A stretch of DNA of 64,000 nt from Alopecurus myosuroides (lineage: Eukaryota; Streptophyta; Magnoliopsida; Poales; Poaceae). The notes under the pieces were generated by a model that saw nothing but the letters and a program-made list of their open reading frames with translations, searched no databases and had not been told where the DNA came from. Positions within the stretch are counted from its first letter, which is position 1. The number at the start of each line of letters is the position of its first letter. The stretch is taken from contig CM054062.1 of NCBI GenBank assembly GCA_028641055.1, positions 184,821,958 to 184,885,957 of the forward strand, written 5' to 3'. The position numbers were made by a program, and so were the translations under genes. Shown one piece after another: positions 31,834 through 44,666 of this stretch.

Positions 31834-33717
31834 TCATGTTACCTCAACCTTGATAGGCATAGTCCCAATCATAATAATTTCATATTCTTTTAGTGTATTT
31901 AGAATAGGACAATAAAATTCTCCAATCTTGATGGTCTCAACATTTTCAATGGAATTTAGACCATATTTTCTATCAATCTTCTTGGGAAAATAAACAGTGT
32001 GCTCTTTATCATTAACATTAAAAATAACGTTTCCTTGATTGCAATCAATAACAGCCCGTGTAGCACGAAAGAAAAGGTCTTCCAAGAATAATAGACATAT
32101 TATCATCTTCAGCCATTTCCAACACAACAAAGTTAGTTAATTTCAGGCAATTATTAGCAACTTGAACAGGAACATTCTCACATATACCCACAGGAATGGC
32201 AGTAGACTTATCATCCATTTGCAAAGATATATAAGTTGGTATCAATTTTTCTAGGAGGAGTCTTTTATAGAGATTAAAAGGCATGACACTAACTCCAGCT
32301 CCTAGATCACACAAAGCAGTTCTAACATAATTATTTTTAATAGAACAGGGAATAGTAGGTATACCATGGTCTCCAAGCTTCTCATGAACCTTGCCATTAA
32401 AAGAGTAATTAGCAAGCATAGTGGAAATTTCCTCATTAGGAATCTTCCTTTTGTTAGAGACAATATCTTTCATATATTTTGCATAAGGAGGCAATTTAAT
32501 AGCATCAGTTAAAGGAATTTGCAAGAACAAAGGTTTCATCCATTCACAAAACTTGTTATAATGTTCTTCTTCCTTAGATTTGTATTTCTTAGCAGGAAAA
32601 GATATTGGTTTTTGTACCCAAGGTTCTCTTTCATTACCATGTTTATTAGCAACAAAATCTTCCTTAGTGTACTTTGCAGTTTTAGTTTGCTTTTTAGGTT
32701 CAGCTACAGGTTCTTTTTTATCAGAAGCATCATTCTTTTCATTACCACTTTCAGTTTCAGCATCAGAGATAGATATACTATTAGGATCTTTACCAAGTTC
32801 AGAGGATTCTACAGCAGTTTTATGTTTCTTCTTCTTTTCCTTCTTAGCATGAATAACATTATCATTAGTTTGCTGAGAATCTTGTTCAGTTCTTTTAGGA
32901 TGTCCCTCGGGATATAAAGGAACTTGTGTAGCAATACCACTTCCAATTCTTATTTCATAAGCATGTTTTTCTTTAGAAGCATTAACTAGCAAATCTTTTT
33001 GCACTTTAGCAAGTTGATCAATTTTAGTTTGAACCATTTGAAAATGTTTAACAAGCATTTTAACATCATTAGAGGTTCTTTCTATAATACCATGCAAATT
33101 ATTAATAGATTTTGAGTTTTCCATTAGGTGGTTCTGCACTCTCATATTAAAATTATCTTGCTTAATGACATAATTATCAAATTCATCTAAGCATTGATCA
33201 AGAGGTTTTCTATAGGGAATATCTCTACTATCAAAATATTGGAGAGAGTGTACCTCAATGGGTGATGAGTGAGGGATTGGCTTACATAATTCTACTGTAG
33301 GTGGGAGATTCTTCACATCTTCAGATTTAATACCCCTCTCTTTAAGAGATTTCTTGGATTCTCTCATCACTTCATCATTCAATTCAATCATTCCCCTCTT
33401 ATTGGGTGTTGGCGTAGGTACTGGAGTAGGAGTCGGCTCAAGCTCAACCATAGTACAATCATCATGATTTTGGCTTATTTTAGCCATTAATTCCTCAGCT
33501 TCTTCTGGAGTTCTTTGCCTGAAAACACAGCCAACACAACTATCCAGGTATGTCCTAGATTCAACAGTTAGTCCATTATAAAGTATATCAAGAAGTTTAT
33601 TATCTTCTAGCTTATGCCCAGGTGTAGCTCTAACTAAAGAACCGAACCTTTCCCAAGATACATGCAATTTCTCTTCTTCCAATTGCTTGAAATTAAATAT
33701 ATTTTGTAAAGCAGCAT
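31834..33717 (-). pseudogene. Athila-like Gag-protease pseudogene
   Basis: Minus strand. The frame starts abruptly at the Tat-C insertion point with AALQNIFNFKQL, a conserved Gag segment, then SWERFGSLVRATPGHKLEDN. A Lys/Glu-rich middle (HAKKEKKKKHKTAVESSELG) follows, then a protease-like region with ALCDLGAGVSVMPFNLY and ILGRPF. A frameshift near 32050-32090 moves the protease end (AVIDCNQGNVIFNV ... MIGTMPIKVEVT) into the frame 32130-31834. The 5' part of gag lies beyond the Tat-C element, outside the window, and RT and integrase are missing. The DLGA active-site variant and the gag-pro ORF ending in KVEVT are typical of Athila-type elements in Triticeae. Confidence 0.8.
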
Positions 33718-33730
33718 TGTCGTGGTGGTG
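33718..33730 (-). repeat. Outer 13 bp of the Tat-C 3' LTR
   Basis: TGTCGTGGTGGTG is identical to the first 13 bp of the other LTR at 63142. The LTR continues at 48810 after the Tekay-B insertion. Confidence 0.92.
33726..33730. other. Target site duplication of Tekay-B, left
   Basis: TGGTG here and at 48805-48809. The empty site is preserved at 63142-63160, where TGGTG occurs once in the same context. This fixes both ends of Tekay-B exactly. Confidence 0.95.
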
Positions 33731-36700
33731 TGTCGCACCCGGACTTCTAGAGGATACTCACCGTACGAACTGAACAGTATTCTGATGGGATTACGGGGCT
33801 TACCGGCACCCGCGTCCTCTTACGAGTAGGCCAACACTTATGTGTGACAACCCATCGCTACTGTTCACCGTCGATGTAAACTATCCCGTAGAAATCAGGA
33901 CACTACCATTGACGTACTTCATACCATACACACATGGTACGTCAACGGCTTTGAACAAAAGGATAACACAACATGCCTCTAAGACACAAAAGATAGAAAT
34001 AAGTTGCAACTGGCCCTCACTAGGGCAGAGAATAGCAAATACAATCATCCAGAGGACACATGTCCCAACATCACATCATTACATCTCAGCGGAAGCATTC
34101 AAAGGGGTCTGAGTACAGACAAATCCAAATAGGCTTAAGGAGCCGGAAACTGAAATAAAGACGGAGCCCATCCACGGTGTCTCGGATCCTGCCCAGGTCC
34201 GCTAACTACTCGTCAGCAGCCTCGTCAAACTCCACGTAGTAGCCGTCACCTGGATCCTCGTAAGCGTAGTCTGCGGAAACCACAGCCCCAAAGGGGTCAG
34301 TACATAGACGTACTGGCAAGCAAGACTCACAGTTCACCAAAGTATAACCCGTCAACACCAAGTACAGATGCCTTGGTTTCAACGGAAGGAAGGGGATATA
34401 AAAGGTGCTGCAACTGGCTGCGCTAACCAACTACAGAGATTCTATCACTTCCGGCTAACAGAAAAGGGGATAAGATCGAGTATTGTAACCAACTGAAAGA
34501 TAACTCCAAACAACCCCATCCTGGATCTCGCCCCTTATCCAAAGAAGCAATCCGAGGATAACTCACACAATTGGATTAAAGATGAATCAAGTTATTGTGA
34601 CAATAATCCTATTACTAGTCAAGTGCTTAATCACGGGGTGTGAGATTGTGAATCATTAGGTTTAAGTTGTCCTGAGTACTTGTTAGCCAGTACTTTCACC
34701 AAGTTAACCATAACCGCGGAAAACACGGCTTCTCGAGAAGATTATCCCTGCAGGGTTGCACCAATTTGGACGTACACGTATGAATAACCCGCCAGATGGG
34801 ATGCCTCCCACCAAGCGGGGCACTCAACACAACTCAACTCTTCTTCGCATCAAGCCCAAAGCACCTTGGGCGCACGGCTAATCAAGCCCCGAAGAAAAGG
34901 GACCCTCATAGCACTCTAAGACCGTGTCCCCCTATATGCCGACTATGAAAGTTCCACCCTGCGCTGGGCTCGCAAAAACATGCATGCGGCAAATGGAAAA
35001 CACGAACTAAATGAGATGATTTGGACGAGATGCGAATCGAATCAAATTGAGGGGGGCGCCCATACTCGCTTCCCACATGCGGGTAGTGCGCTCATCATGG
35101 ATCAGTAGACAAGACCCTTTTCCTATTAGGGTCGACACTAGCAGGCCTCAAAACCACACAGGGCCTCCTGCCGGTGCCTTATCATCAAATTATTATTAAC
35201 AATAACATTAGCATGATTGATTGATTGATTAAACATCGAGCCCCCAGAACAAAATGAAAATATAGTAACTGAAAGTAAAGGGTAACAGACTCGAGCAAAA
35301 CAACCTAAGCATGTTAGTAAGACACTGGCTCAATCAATAGGGTTGTAGGAGGGGTGGTGAGGCAATATCAGGGTTAAAGGATTCATGTGATAGGTTCGTA
35401 ACAGAAACAACTACCACTAAGGCTAGCAGAAATTGACAACGGAAAGTATCGGTAACCAGGGTTGAAAGGAACACAGTGGTTCATGTGAGTGATAACTTGC
35501 CTGCAAACTCAGCAGCCGGGTACTGAGCTAGATCCTCAGAAGGGGTGCTGTAAAGATCGTCTGTCTCAACGTCGTCGTCTATTCGAGAAGAAGCAAACAA
35601 ACAAGACAGAAATATAAACAATCATTATCATGGCATTGTGCACAATCAAAGATGATGCATGACAAGTTAATGGTTGCATCAAAATAAACTAAGTGACATG
35701 GTAACACAATTTAAATGGACCCCTATGCAATTTTGAGTTGCATATGGAAAAGGTTCATGGATTAAGTTGGAACCAAATGATTTACAATTAATTATTAGGT
35801 GAAAGTTGTTAGCATGATGCATGCATGATGGTAACAACAAAATAACAACAAATAACAATGATAGATGCAAGTGATAAAAGGATTTAACAAGTTTTGGAAA
35901 TCATTTATTAAGTTTAGAAATTTTGGGTTACTTAAACATGTCAAACAAACAATTGTTGTTTTCAACAATTTAAAGGGTGCAAAACAATTTAAAAAAATTA
36001 TATTTGAAAAGAACATCAAATTTTAGTTGGATTACATGTTTCAAATATTGAAATTTGAATTAGGATGAATTTATTATGAATTAAACAATATTAAACAAGT
36101 TTTAATTGAATTTAAAACAAGTGTGAATTTTATTTGAATTTTATTTATTCAAAACATAATTTCAAACTCACATTTGAAAAGTTCACACTTTGATGGTTTG
36201 AAAACATATTTTGCATGTTCAAAAATATTTTATTTTGAGCAAGTTATGATTTTATCAAATTTGAATGAATTAAACAAGTATTAAATTATTTAGGCAATTT
36301 AAATTATTCAAACCATGAAGCAAAATTTATATTTGAATAGGTTATTCAAAATGGTATGGAAAACATATTTTATTTGCATTTATTGGATTAATAATGAATT
36401 AGTTATTGAATTTAGCAAATTGCATTTGAATTATTTGAATTCAAATTTAAATTGAATTTTGAAAATTGAAAACAGGGAACAAATGATACCAAAAGGTAGA
36501 CAATTGAATTTAGACTAGCACACATATTTTGTTTTCATTTTTAGAGTTATAAAATAAAAGTTATAAGCAAAATACTTTCAGGGACCAATCTGTGATTTAT
36601 TTGGACCTTGATTGAAAACAGAAATCGTTTTAATCCTTTTACACGCACAGAAACGTACACCAGTCGCTGCCAGTGGGGCCTGTGGGCTCACTGTGCTTGC

Positions 36701-38367
36701 GTGGCACATGAGTGACTGACAGGGGTCCTCCCTGTCAGTACTCAGCCGAAAAAAAGACGGGATTTTTATCCCGCGAGGCTACGGGTCGAACTCGCGACCG
36801 CGCGCTTGCAAGCGTTCGCTCTGAACCAATTCAGCTGCTCGCGTTCGTTGTCAGATAACAGGTGCGCGGTGAGGAAAAGGTTACAAAGGAGAATACTGAA
36901 CTTTTAACTGAACTTTCTTCTGACGACCGCGTGCTTCCACGACATAACAGCGGCTCACCGGCGGCGATCTCGTCGCGTTGATGTGCATCGAGCTGCGCCG
37001 TGGTGGATGCGATTGATGACGTGCACGGATGCTGGATACGTGCAGAGGGAAGGAGGAGGAAGAGACGGTGGGTAGCTCACCGGGATTTGGCCGTGGAAGC
37101 AAGTGCTCGGGGTGGCGCGGCCGGCGACGAAGTCGTTGACGGCGTCGCAGATGTGGTGGCGCTCCGGGGAAGCTACTGTGTGCAAACTGGAGAGGGTGGA
37201 GTGGGGTTCTGGTTCCAGCAACTAGGTGGGAGAGCGGGTGGCTACTGCGGTGGTAAACATGGCGGGATCAGAGAGGAAAACGCCGGCGAGTTGCAGAGAA
37301 GAAGGGATGTCGACGAGGAGATGGAAAACGGCGGCGGCTCGAGGGCTAGGGGGCTAGGGTGAGGTCTAGCGGCGCTCGCTGTGCCCTAGGGGGTATAAGT
37401 AGGGTGCGGGGGAGCTCCCTGGCCGTCGGAGCCCGCCGTACGGCGACGTGGCGGCCTCGGATGCCCGCCGTACGGGAGGACGACGGGTTCGTTCTAAAAC
37501 GAACCGGTACGCTAGCTAGTTGGGCTGGGCTGCGCGCTAGTAGGGCTTAGGTGGGTTGGGTCGTTAGGTGACGCGCGCGCGCGGCAGTTTTTCTCCTTTT
37601 ATTTTTCTGTTTCCTTTATATTTTTTTTGCTGAAACAAAATGGAAGAAAAAGTTAAGTGGTTGTGTTAGGAAAAATCCTAGAAAATTAGGGTGTGCTTGT
37701 TAGGTTAATTTTAAACAGTTAACAAGTTTGGATTTCAAAAATGTTTAAATTTTGTGCTGTTTGGAAAAATAAACCAATTTAGATGATTTTTGAATATTTA
37801 AAATGATTAATAAAATCAACCTTTTAATAAGGTGACCCAAAAGATTTAGTTGGAAACAAAGAATAAAAGAATGTTTTGGTTATTATTTTTATAGTTTCAA
37901 ATTGGGTTCTGTTTGAATTAACTTGGTTTGAAATGGAGTAATTGGTTAATTATTATAAAAAAAACAACCACTTAATAGGGTGAACCCTATTATTAATTGG
38001 ATTAAAATTATAATTGTTTGGGGAATTTCATGGATTCAAAATGGGTGCTGATTTGAAGAGTTGGTTTTGAATTTGAAAGTGATTTAGAATTAATTGATTG
38101 AATTAATTGTTTGATTAAAAGCAACAATTTAATGAGTGATCATTAATGAATTATTTGGAAGCAATTGAGGTTTTGATTTGCATTTCTTATTTGGAAAAGA
38201 TTGTAACAGGCAAGTATGAAAACAAAAGGTTGATTAATGTTTGAACTTCATTATGAAAACAATGCAAACAGAAATAAAACAAATGCAATGAGATGATGAC
38301 ATGATGCATTGCTTTAAATTAAACAAAGAACAAAACAACTAGGGAGTTTTCATACTTGGATGTTACA
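33731..38367 (-). repeat. 3' LTR of Tekay-B
   Basis: Nearly identical to 44192-48804. It includes the acidic exons at 34206-34270 and 35501-35578 and a GC-rich block at 36650-37600. A 7-bp-arm relative of the Tekay-A hairpin lies near 35725-35745. Confidence 0.95.
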
Positions 38368-38380
38368 AAACGCCCCCCTT
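38368..38380 (-). other. Polypurine tract of Tekay-B
   Basis: Minus strand AAGGGGGGCGTTT adjoining the LTR start. Confidence 0.8.
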
Positions 38381-38403
38381 GAAGGAATCGCGCCCCGAGA
38401 TTC

Positions 38404-41400
38404 CTACTGAGAAATGAAAAGGTCCGGATACTTCTTGCGAAGATCCTCTTCGGTCTCCCACGTTGCCTCTTTATCGGAATGATGCGACCACTGCACTTTC
38501 AAGAACTTGGTGCTCTTGTTGCGAGTCTTACGCTCGGTCTCATCGAGAATACGAATAGGGTGCTCCTCATAAGATAGATCATCTTGCAATTCAATGGAAT
38601 CATGATCAACTGCACGATCTGGATCTTTGAAACACTTCTTGAGCTGTGACACGTGGAACACATCGTGCACCTTGGATAGTTTTTCTGGAAGTTCAAGACG
38701 ATAAGCATTTTCTGCCCGCCTTGAGAGAATGTTGAACGGACCAATGTATCTTGGTGCCAGCTTTCCTTTCACACCAAAACGATGAGTGCCTCTGAGGGGA
38801 GTTACACGGAGATATGCCTTGTCACCAGGTGCATAGATCATATCCCTGTGCTTGCTATCATAATAGCTCTTCTGACGAGACTGAGCAATCTTGAGATTGT
38901 CACGAATGATACGAACTTTCTCCTCGGCTTCCTTAACAATGTCAGGGCCTAAGAGTGAACGTTCACCAGCTCCAGACCAATTGATTGGACTCCTGCATCT
39001 GCGACCATACAGTGCCTCAAATGGTGCCATGCCTAGGCTTGCCTGGTAGCTGTTGTTGTAGGAGAATTCAGCATATGGAAGGCAATCCTCCCATTTCATG
39101 CCAAAGGAGAGGCCACATGCTCTGAGCATATCCTCGAGAATCTGATTGACTCTTTCGACTTGCCCCTGAGACTGAGGGTGATAAGCTGTGCTGAACAGAA
39201 GTTTGGTGCCCAATGCTTCTTGAAAACTCTTCCAGAAATGAGAAGTGAAAATACTTCCACGGTCTCAGCTTATTTCCAATGGAACACCATGAAGAGGAAC
39301 AATCCTTGCTGTGTAGAGCTCTGCTAACTGGCTAGCTTAGATAGTTTCCTTGACAGCAAAGAAGTGAGCTACTTTAGTGAGACGATCAATAACAACGAAG
39401 ATTGCATCGTTGCCCTTTTTGGACTTTGGAAACCCAGTCACGAAGTCCATTTCAATCATGTCCCACTTCCACTCAGGAATTTTTAGAGGTTGGAGTAGAC
39501 CGGCTGTTTTCTGATGGACTGCCTTAACACGTTGACAAACGTCGCATTCAGAAACGTATTGAGCAATTTCACGTTTCATGCCAGGCCACCAATACAGAGT
39601 CTTGAGATCCTGGTACATCTTTGTACTTCCAGGGTGGATGGAGAGAGGAGTTTCATGAGCCTCCTTGAGAATTATATCCTTGAGACTTTGAATCTGAGGA
39701 ACTGCAATGCGTCCTTCGAAGAACACAGTTCCCTTGTCATCAATTGAGAAGGACTTGAATTTATCATTGCCTTCCTTGATGTGCTCTACAATCTTCTTGA
39801 TTTCAGTATCACGAAGTTGTTCAGAACGAATCTTGTCCTCGAGAGTTGGACTGGCTGTCAAGCTAGCAAGGTAACCTTGAGGAACAAGACCAAGGTTCAA
39901 CTTCTGGAATTCTTCATGAAGTGGAGGTTGGCTTTCCATGATCATGAGATTATTGCAATATGACTTGCGACTGAGAGCATCGGCCATAACATTAGCCTTG
40001 CCTGGAGTGTAAGAAATGGTGAGATCAAAGTCTTTAATCTTCTCAATCCATCTCCTTTGCCTGAGGTTTAGATCTGGCTGAGTGAAGATGTATTTCAGAC
40101 TCTTATGATCGGAAAAGATTTCAGTTTTGTTACCCAACAAGTATTGTCTCCATTTCTTGAGGGCAAACACAACTGCTGCAAGTTCTAGGTCATGAGTGGG
40201 ATAGTTTTGCTCATGTGGGTTCAACTGACGTGAAGCATAAGCCACAACTTGTCATTCTTGCATAAGAACTGCACCTAGACCTTGGAGAGATGCATCGCAG
40301 AATATCTAGAAAGGTTTGGTAGTATCTGGGCCAACCAGAACAGGGGTGGAAGTGAGTTTAGTCTTCAGGAGATTGAAACTCTCATCACACTGTGGAGTCC
40401 AAACGAACTTCTTATCCTTCTTTGTGAGATCAGTGAGAGGTTTGGCAATCTTGGAAAAGTTTTGGACGAAACGACGGCAATAGCTAGCCAAGCCAAGAAA
40501 ACTTCTGACTTGCTTCACCGTCTTAGGGGGTTTCCAATCAACAATTGCCTTAACCTTTTCCGGGTCAATGGCTATGCCTTTGGCAGAGATGATATGGCCA
40601 AGATAAGCAACTTCTGGAATCCAGAACTCACATTTGGAGAACTTGGCATATAGACGATGCTCGCGAAGTTTCATGAGAGTGAGACGAAGGTGTTCTCCAT
40701 GCTCTTCCTCGGATTTTGAGTAGACTAGAATGTCATCGAGATATACCACAACAAACTTGTCGAGGTATTCATGGAAGACAGAATTCATGAGTGTTGAGAA
40801 CGTTGCCGGTGCATTGGTGAGACCAAAGGACATGACGGTGTATTCATATAGACCGTACCGTGTGGTGAAAGCTGTCTTAGGAATATCTTCCTTTCTGATC
40901 TTTATCTGATGGTAACCCATCCTCAAGTCCAACTTTGAGAATATTGAGGCTCCAGCAAGTTGATAAAAAAGATCATCGATACGAGGAATTGGATACTTGT
41001 TCTTGATGGTTTTCTCGTTGAGAGGACGATAGTCAACCACGAGTCTTTTTGTTTGATCCTTCTTGGCAACAAACAGAGTTGGGCAACCCCAAGCGGAGGA
41101 ACTAAGCTGAATGTAACCTTTCTCCATGTACATATCGATTTGCTCCTTCAATAATTTCAGTTCAGGAGGAGCTATCTTGTATGGATGCTTAGAGATTGGA
41201 GCAGTACCTGGCTCAAGCTCGATCACGAACTCAACTGCTCTGTCCGGAGGCATCCCTGGCAACTCTTCTGGAAAGACGTCAGGGAATTCACAAACCACCG
41301 GAACATTTTCAATTGCAGGAAGGGGTTTGGCATCGAGGTTGAACAGCTGAACAGAACTTGATCCATATGGAGAATAGACTATCTGGCCTGAAGGGTGGGA

Positions 41401-42789
41401 TAGAATTATTGACTTTTGAGCACAGTCAATTTTTGCTTTGTGGGTCTTCAACCAATCCATACCCAGAATGACATCAATGTCAGAATTTCCCAGCAACATG
41501 AGTGAAGCAAGGAATATGCGACCTCCAATTAGGATTTGATTGTCCATGCTTATCTTGGAAGTAATCATTTTAGTTCCCGGAGAGTGAACATAGATTTGAT
41601 TGCTTAGCGGAACCAGAGCTAGGTTGTACGTTGTAGCAAAGATCTTTGACACAAACGAATGCGATGCTCCAGTATCAAACACTTTAGCTGGAAAAGAGTT
41701 TACGGGTAATATACCGAGAACGACGTCAGCAGCTTCCTCAGCTTTGTCGGCCTTGATATGATTCACCCTCGCGGTCCTCCCGACAGGCCTGTTGTTGGAG
41801 TTGAAGGCTTTAGCCGGGGGAGCACGAACCATTGCCTGGTTGGTGTTGGGGCGAGGAGGTGGTGGTAGCTGCCTCTGAGTGCACTTATCAGCATAGTGTC
41901 CAGTATCCTTGCACTTGAAGCAAGTGACGAGACGAGAAGGACCTGGCCTTGGCTGCCCCATTGGAACCCTCTGACTCTGCATCTGAGCTGGGTTGGGTGG
42001 GCGGGGAGCAAAGCCTGGAGAAGCTTGGGCATATGGAGCCCTAGTGACAGCAGCATTTGGCACCCAGATGCGGCGCTTCTGCGGAGGGGTGGTCATGTTG
42101 GAGGAGGAACCACCCTCACGTGAGTGCTTACGGGACTCTTCGAACGCCTTGCGTCCATTCTCCTCATTGAGCGCGGTGTTCACGAGCTCCTCGAAGTCCT
42201 TGCACCTGATGTTGGTGAGAGCGTACTTCAGTTCCGGGTTAAAACCTCGGCGGAACCTTGCCATCTTCTTGGCTTCAGTGGACACCTCATCACCAGCGTA
42301 TCGAGCGAGACGATTGAACTCGTTCTGGTAGCCAATGACGTCCAGCTTTCCCTGCCTGAGAGAGCAAAATTCCTCACGCATCCTTTCCATGAGGCCATCT
42401 GGGATGTGGTGCTTCAGGAAGGCATCCTTGAAACATCCCCAGGTGATAGGATAGCCAGCTCTCATGGTCTGGTAGTTCTCCCACCAGGTAGCTGCCTGAC
42501 CCTTCAGTAGGTAGGTGGCATACTTGACTTTATCCTCCTCAGCAACGTGAGCAATGTCCAGAGCCCTGGTCATCTCCCTGATCCAGTCATCAGCATCCAG
42601 AGGCTCACGTGTTGCCACGAAAGCTCTCGGCCCCATGCTCAGAAACTCCTTGATGCTGACTCGCGGAGCATTCTGGTTGTTGTGCTGGTTAGCCTGGATC
42701 TGGGCCATCTGAGCCACGACCTGAGTCATCTGAGTCAACAGCTCCGTGAGCGGAGGTGGTTCAGGCGGGTTGCTCCTTGTTGGCGGCAT
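38404..42789 (-). pseudogene. Tekay-B Gag-Pol polyprotein with four stop codons
   Basis: The Gag start ([13 protein letters not shown] at 42789) runs in one frame through capsid, CCHC knuckle ([14 protein letters not shown]), protease (FDTGAS; one codon shorter before the motif than Tekay-A), RT with YLDD and the RT thumb. It then meets stops at 40306-40308 (CAG in Tekay-A, TAG here), 40252-40254 (CGT to TGA), 39337-39339 (TCA to TAA) and 39265-39267 (TCA to TGA). Between them the RNase H, integrase HHCC and DDE segments and the chromodomain remain readable to 38404. This copy shows that Gag and Pol of the family form a single frame. Confidence 0.93.
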
Positions 42790-42999
42790 CCTGAATAGAC
42801 ATGCATTTTAGCACAACAACAGAAAAGGATAGACTTGGTAACCGAAAGATAGATTATTCCGACGCATGAATAGATAACCAACAGGTACATCATCACATGT
42901 TCCAATACATCAGAATATCCAACACACCAATACATGGTTCGAAATACAAAGGATAACTAAACATAGCTAGGAACGGATACATCGGTACTCCCATGCTCA

Positions 43000-43815
43000 T
43001 CACGCAGGACGGCGGTGAGTAGTACGACGAGAGATACGGTGAGGAGGAATCCCACGGAAGTAGGTAAAACGACGATCCACGTAGATCGGGACTGCTCTGA
43101 GAGCAACTCTCGGTGTGGTGAAGTAGAAAGCGTCGTCTCCCTGTGCTCCAAAGCGTGGAATCCCAGTGTAACCCGCTCCGAGGTTGAGGAGTGGACCTCT
43201 GATCGGCTCGTAACCTCCAGCATCTGGTAAACTACGTCCAACTGTCTGATGGAAACGGGCAAAGCGCTCATCTCCAACAAAGTCTGTGGTGTACGTAGAC
43301 AGACGAGTCAAAGCAAGATAGAGCTGCTCCCTGACTGAGGCTAACTCCTGAGAAAGTGTGGTGGCAACAGCGTCACTGTGCCTCACAAACTGAGCGGTGG
43401 TGTGCAGCCTGGTGTTATCATGCTCGTAGACATCCAGGTTGTCGTAGAGGGTGAAGTGAGCTCCCGCTGACGTGATGTAACCACGGGGGATGTGGCGATA
43501 GATAGAATCCTCAAACCCCCAGTAGTCAGCACGGAGGACGGTGAGACTCACGTAAGCTGCCTGCTGCACGGCCATATCCACTGTGGAACCTACTGCCTCG
43601 TAGCGGTGGACAACGCTCATGCCATCATCTGACAGAATGTAGACGATAGCCTGGTAGTAGGTCTGGTCAAACTCTCGCTGCTGCTCGTAGACCTGGTACT
43701 CTGGTGCCCAATGGAACCCCAGATAAGTGACCATGTCTCTCAGCATCTCCGGATAACCGGCGGTGCTCTCACAACGAGTCATCCGAACCACCTGCGGGTA
43801 GAATCTGAGATCCAT
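43000..43815 (-). CDS. Extra sense ORF upstream of gag in Tekay-B
   Basis: About 271 codons from the same MDLRF start as in Tekay-A (8388-9203). It is uninterrupted even though pol in this copy has four stops. The N-terminal block with TYLGFHWAPEYQVYE, TYYQAIVYIL and AVQQAAYVSLTVL and the C-terminal DDAFYFTTPRVALRAV and HRISRRTTHRRPA are nearly unchanged from Tekay-A. Differences cluster in a variable centre (TPFTLYDNLD/VHFTLHSNLD-like part) and around FARF. The open frame extends upstream to 43983 without conservation of a start. Function unknown; see the finding on a possible dsRNA-binding fold. Confidence 0.7.
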   Translation of the reverse strand: MDLRFYPQVVRMTRCESTAGYPEMLRDMVTYLGFHWAPEYQVYEQQREFDQTYYQAIVYILSDDGMSVVHRYEAVGSTVDMAVQQAAYVSLTVLRADYWGFEDSIYRHIPRGYITSAGAHFTLYDNLDVYEHDNTRLHTTAQFVRHSDAVATTLSQELASVREQLYLALTRLSTYTTDFVGDERFARFHQTVGRSLPDAGGYEPIRGPLLNLGAGYTGIPRFGAQGDDAFYFTTPRVALRAVPIYVDRRFTYFRGIPPHRISRRTTHRRPA

Positions 43816-44177
43816 CTGCAGATGATTTGGGAGGTTTTGATTAGACGCCTGTAGAGAACTGAAGTGAAAAGCAACAACAAGGTTCAACGGACGAAAAGGA
43901 TGTTGAAAGGAACAGGATATTGAAGCAACATCGGGAAACACGAGACCAAAAACTCCTGAGGTACTACGGAGAACCCAAAACACGTGAAATCCTAACTTGA
44001 AAGTTTAGGTGAGAATAGAAAACAACGTTGCACTTCCTTACCAGAAAAGGGTGGGTGGGTGGGGAAAGAAGAAAAATGGCAGAATTCCTACTCTCACGTT
44101 TCATTTTTCCTATATAGCTACAAAATAGTTTCTAGACTCAACTGCGACCAGTAAAAAGGGATCCTACAGGCAGACAG

Positions 44178-44189
44178 GCTCTGATACCA
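44178..44189 (-). other. Primer binding site, Tekay-B
   Basis: Minus strand TGGTATCAGAGC, two bases from the 5' LTR end at 44192. Confidence 0.92.
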
Positions 44190-44666
44190 TTTGTCGCACC
44201 CGGACTTCTAGAGGATACTCACCGTACGAACTGAACAGTATTCTGATGGGATTACGGGGCTTACCGGCACCCGCGTCCTCTTACGAGTAGGCCAACACTT
44301 ATGTGTGACAACCCATCGCTACTGTTCACCGTCGATGTAAACTATCCCGTAGAAATCAGGACACTACCATTGACGTACTTCATACCATACACACATGGTA
44401 CGTCAACGGCTTTGAACAAAAGGATAACACAACATGCCTCTAAGACACAAAAGATAGAAATAAGTTGCAACTGGCCCTCACTAGGGCAGAGAATAGCAAA
44501 TACAATCATCTAGAGGACACATGTCCCAACATCACATCATTACATCTCAGCGGAAGCATTCAAAGGGGTCTGAGTACAGACAAATCCAAATAGGCTTAAG
44601 GAGCCAGAAACTGAAATAAAGACGGAGCCCATCCACGGTGTCTCGGATCCTGCCCAGGTCCGCTAA

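Noticed and set aside
32519..32917. Plus-strand 132-aa frame rich in Phe
   Set aside because: Antisense shadow of the Lys/Glu-rich Athila-like gag.
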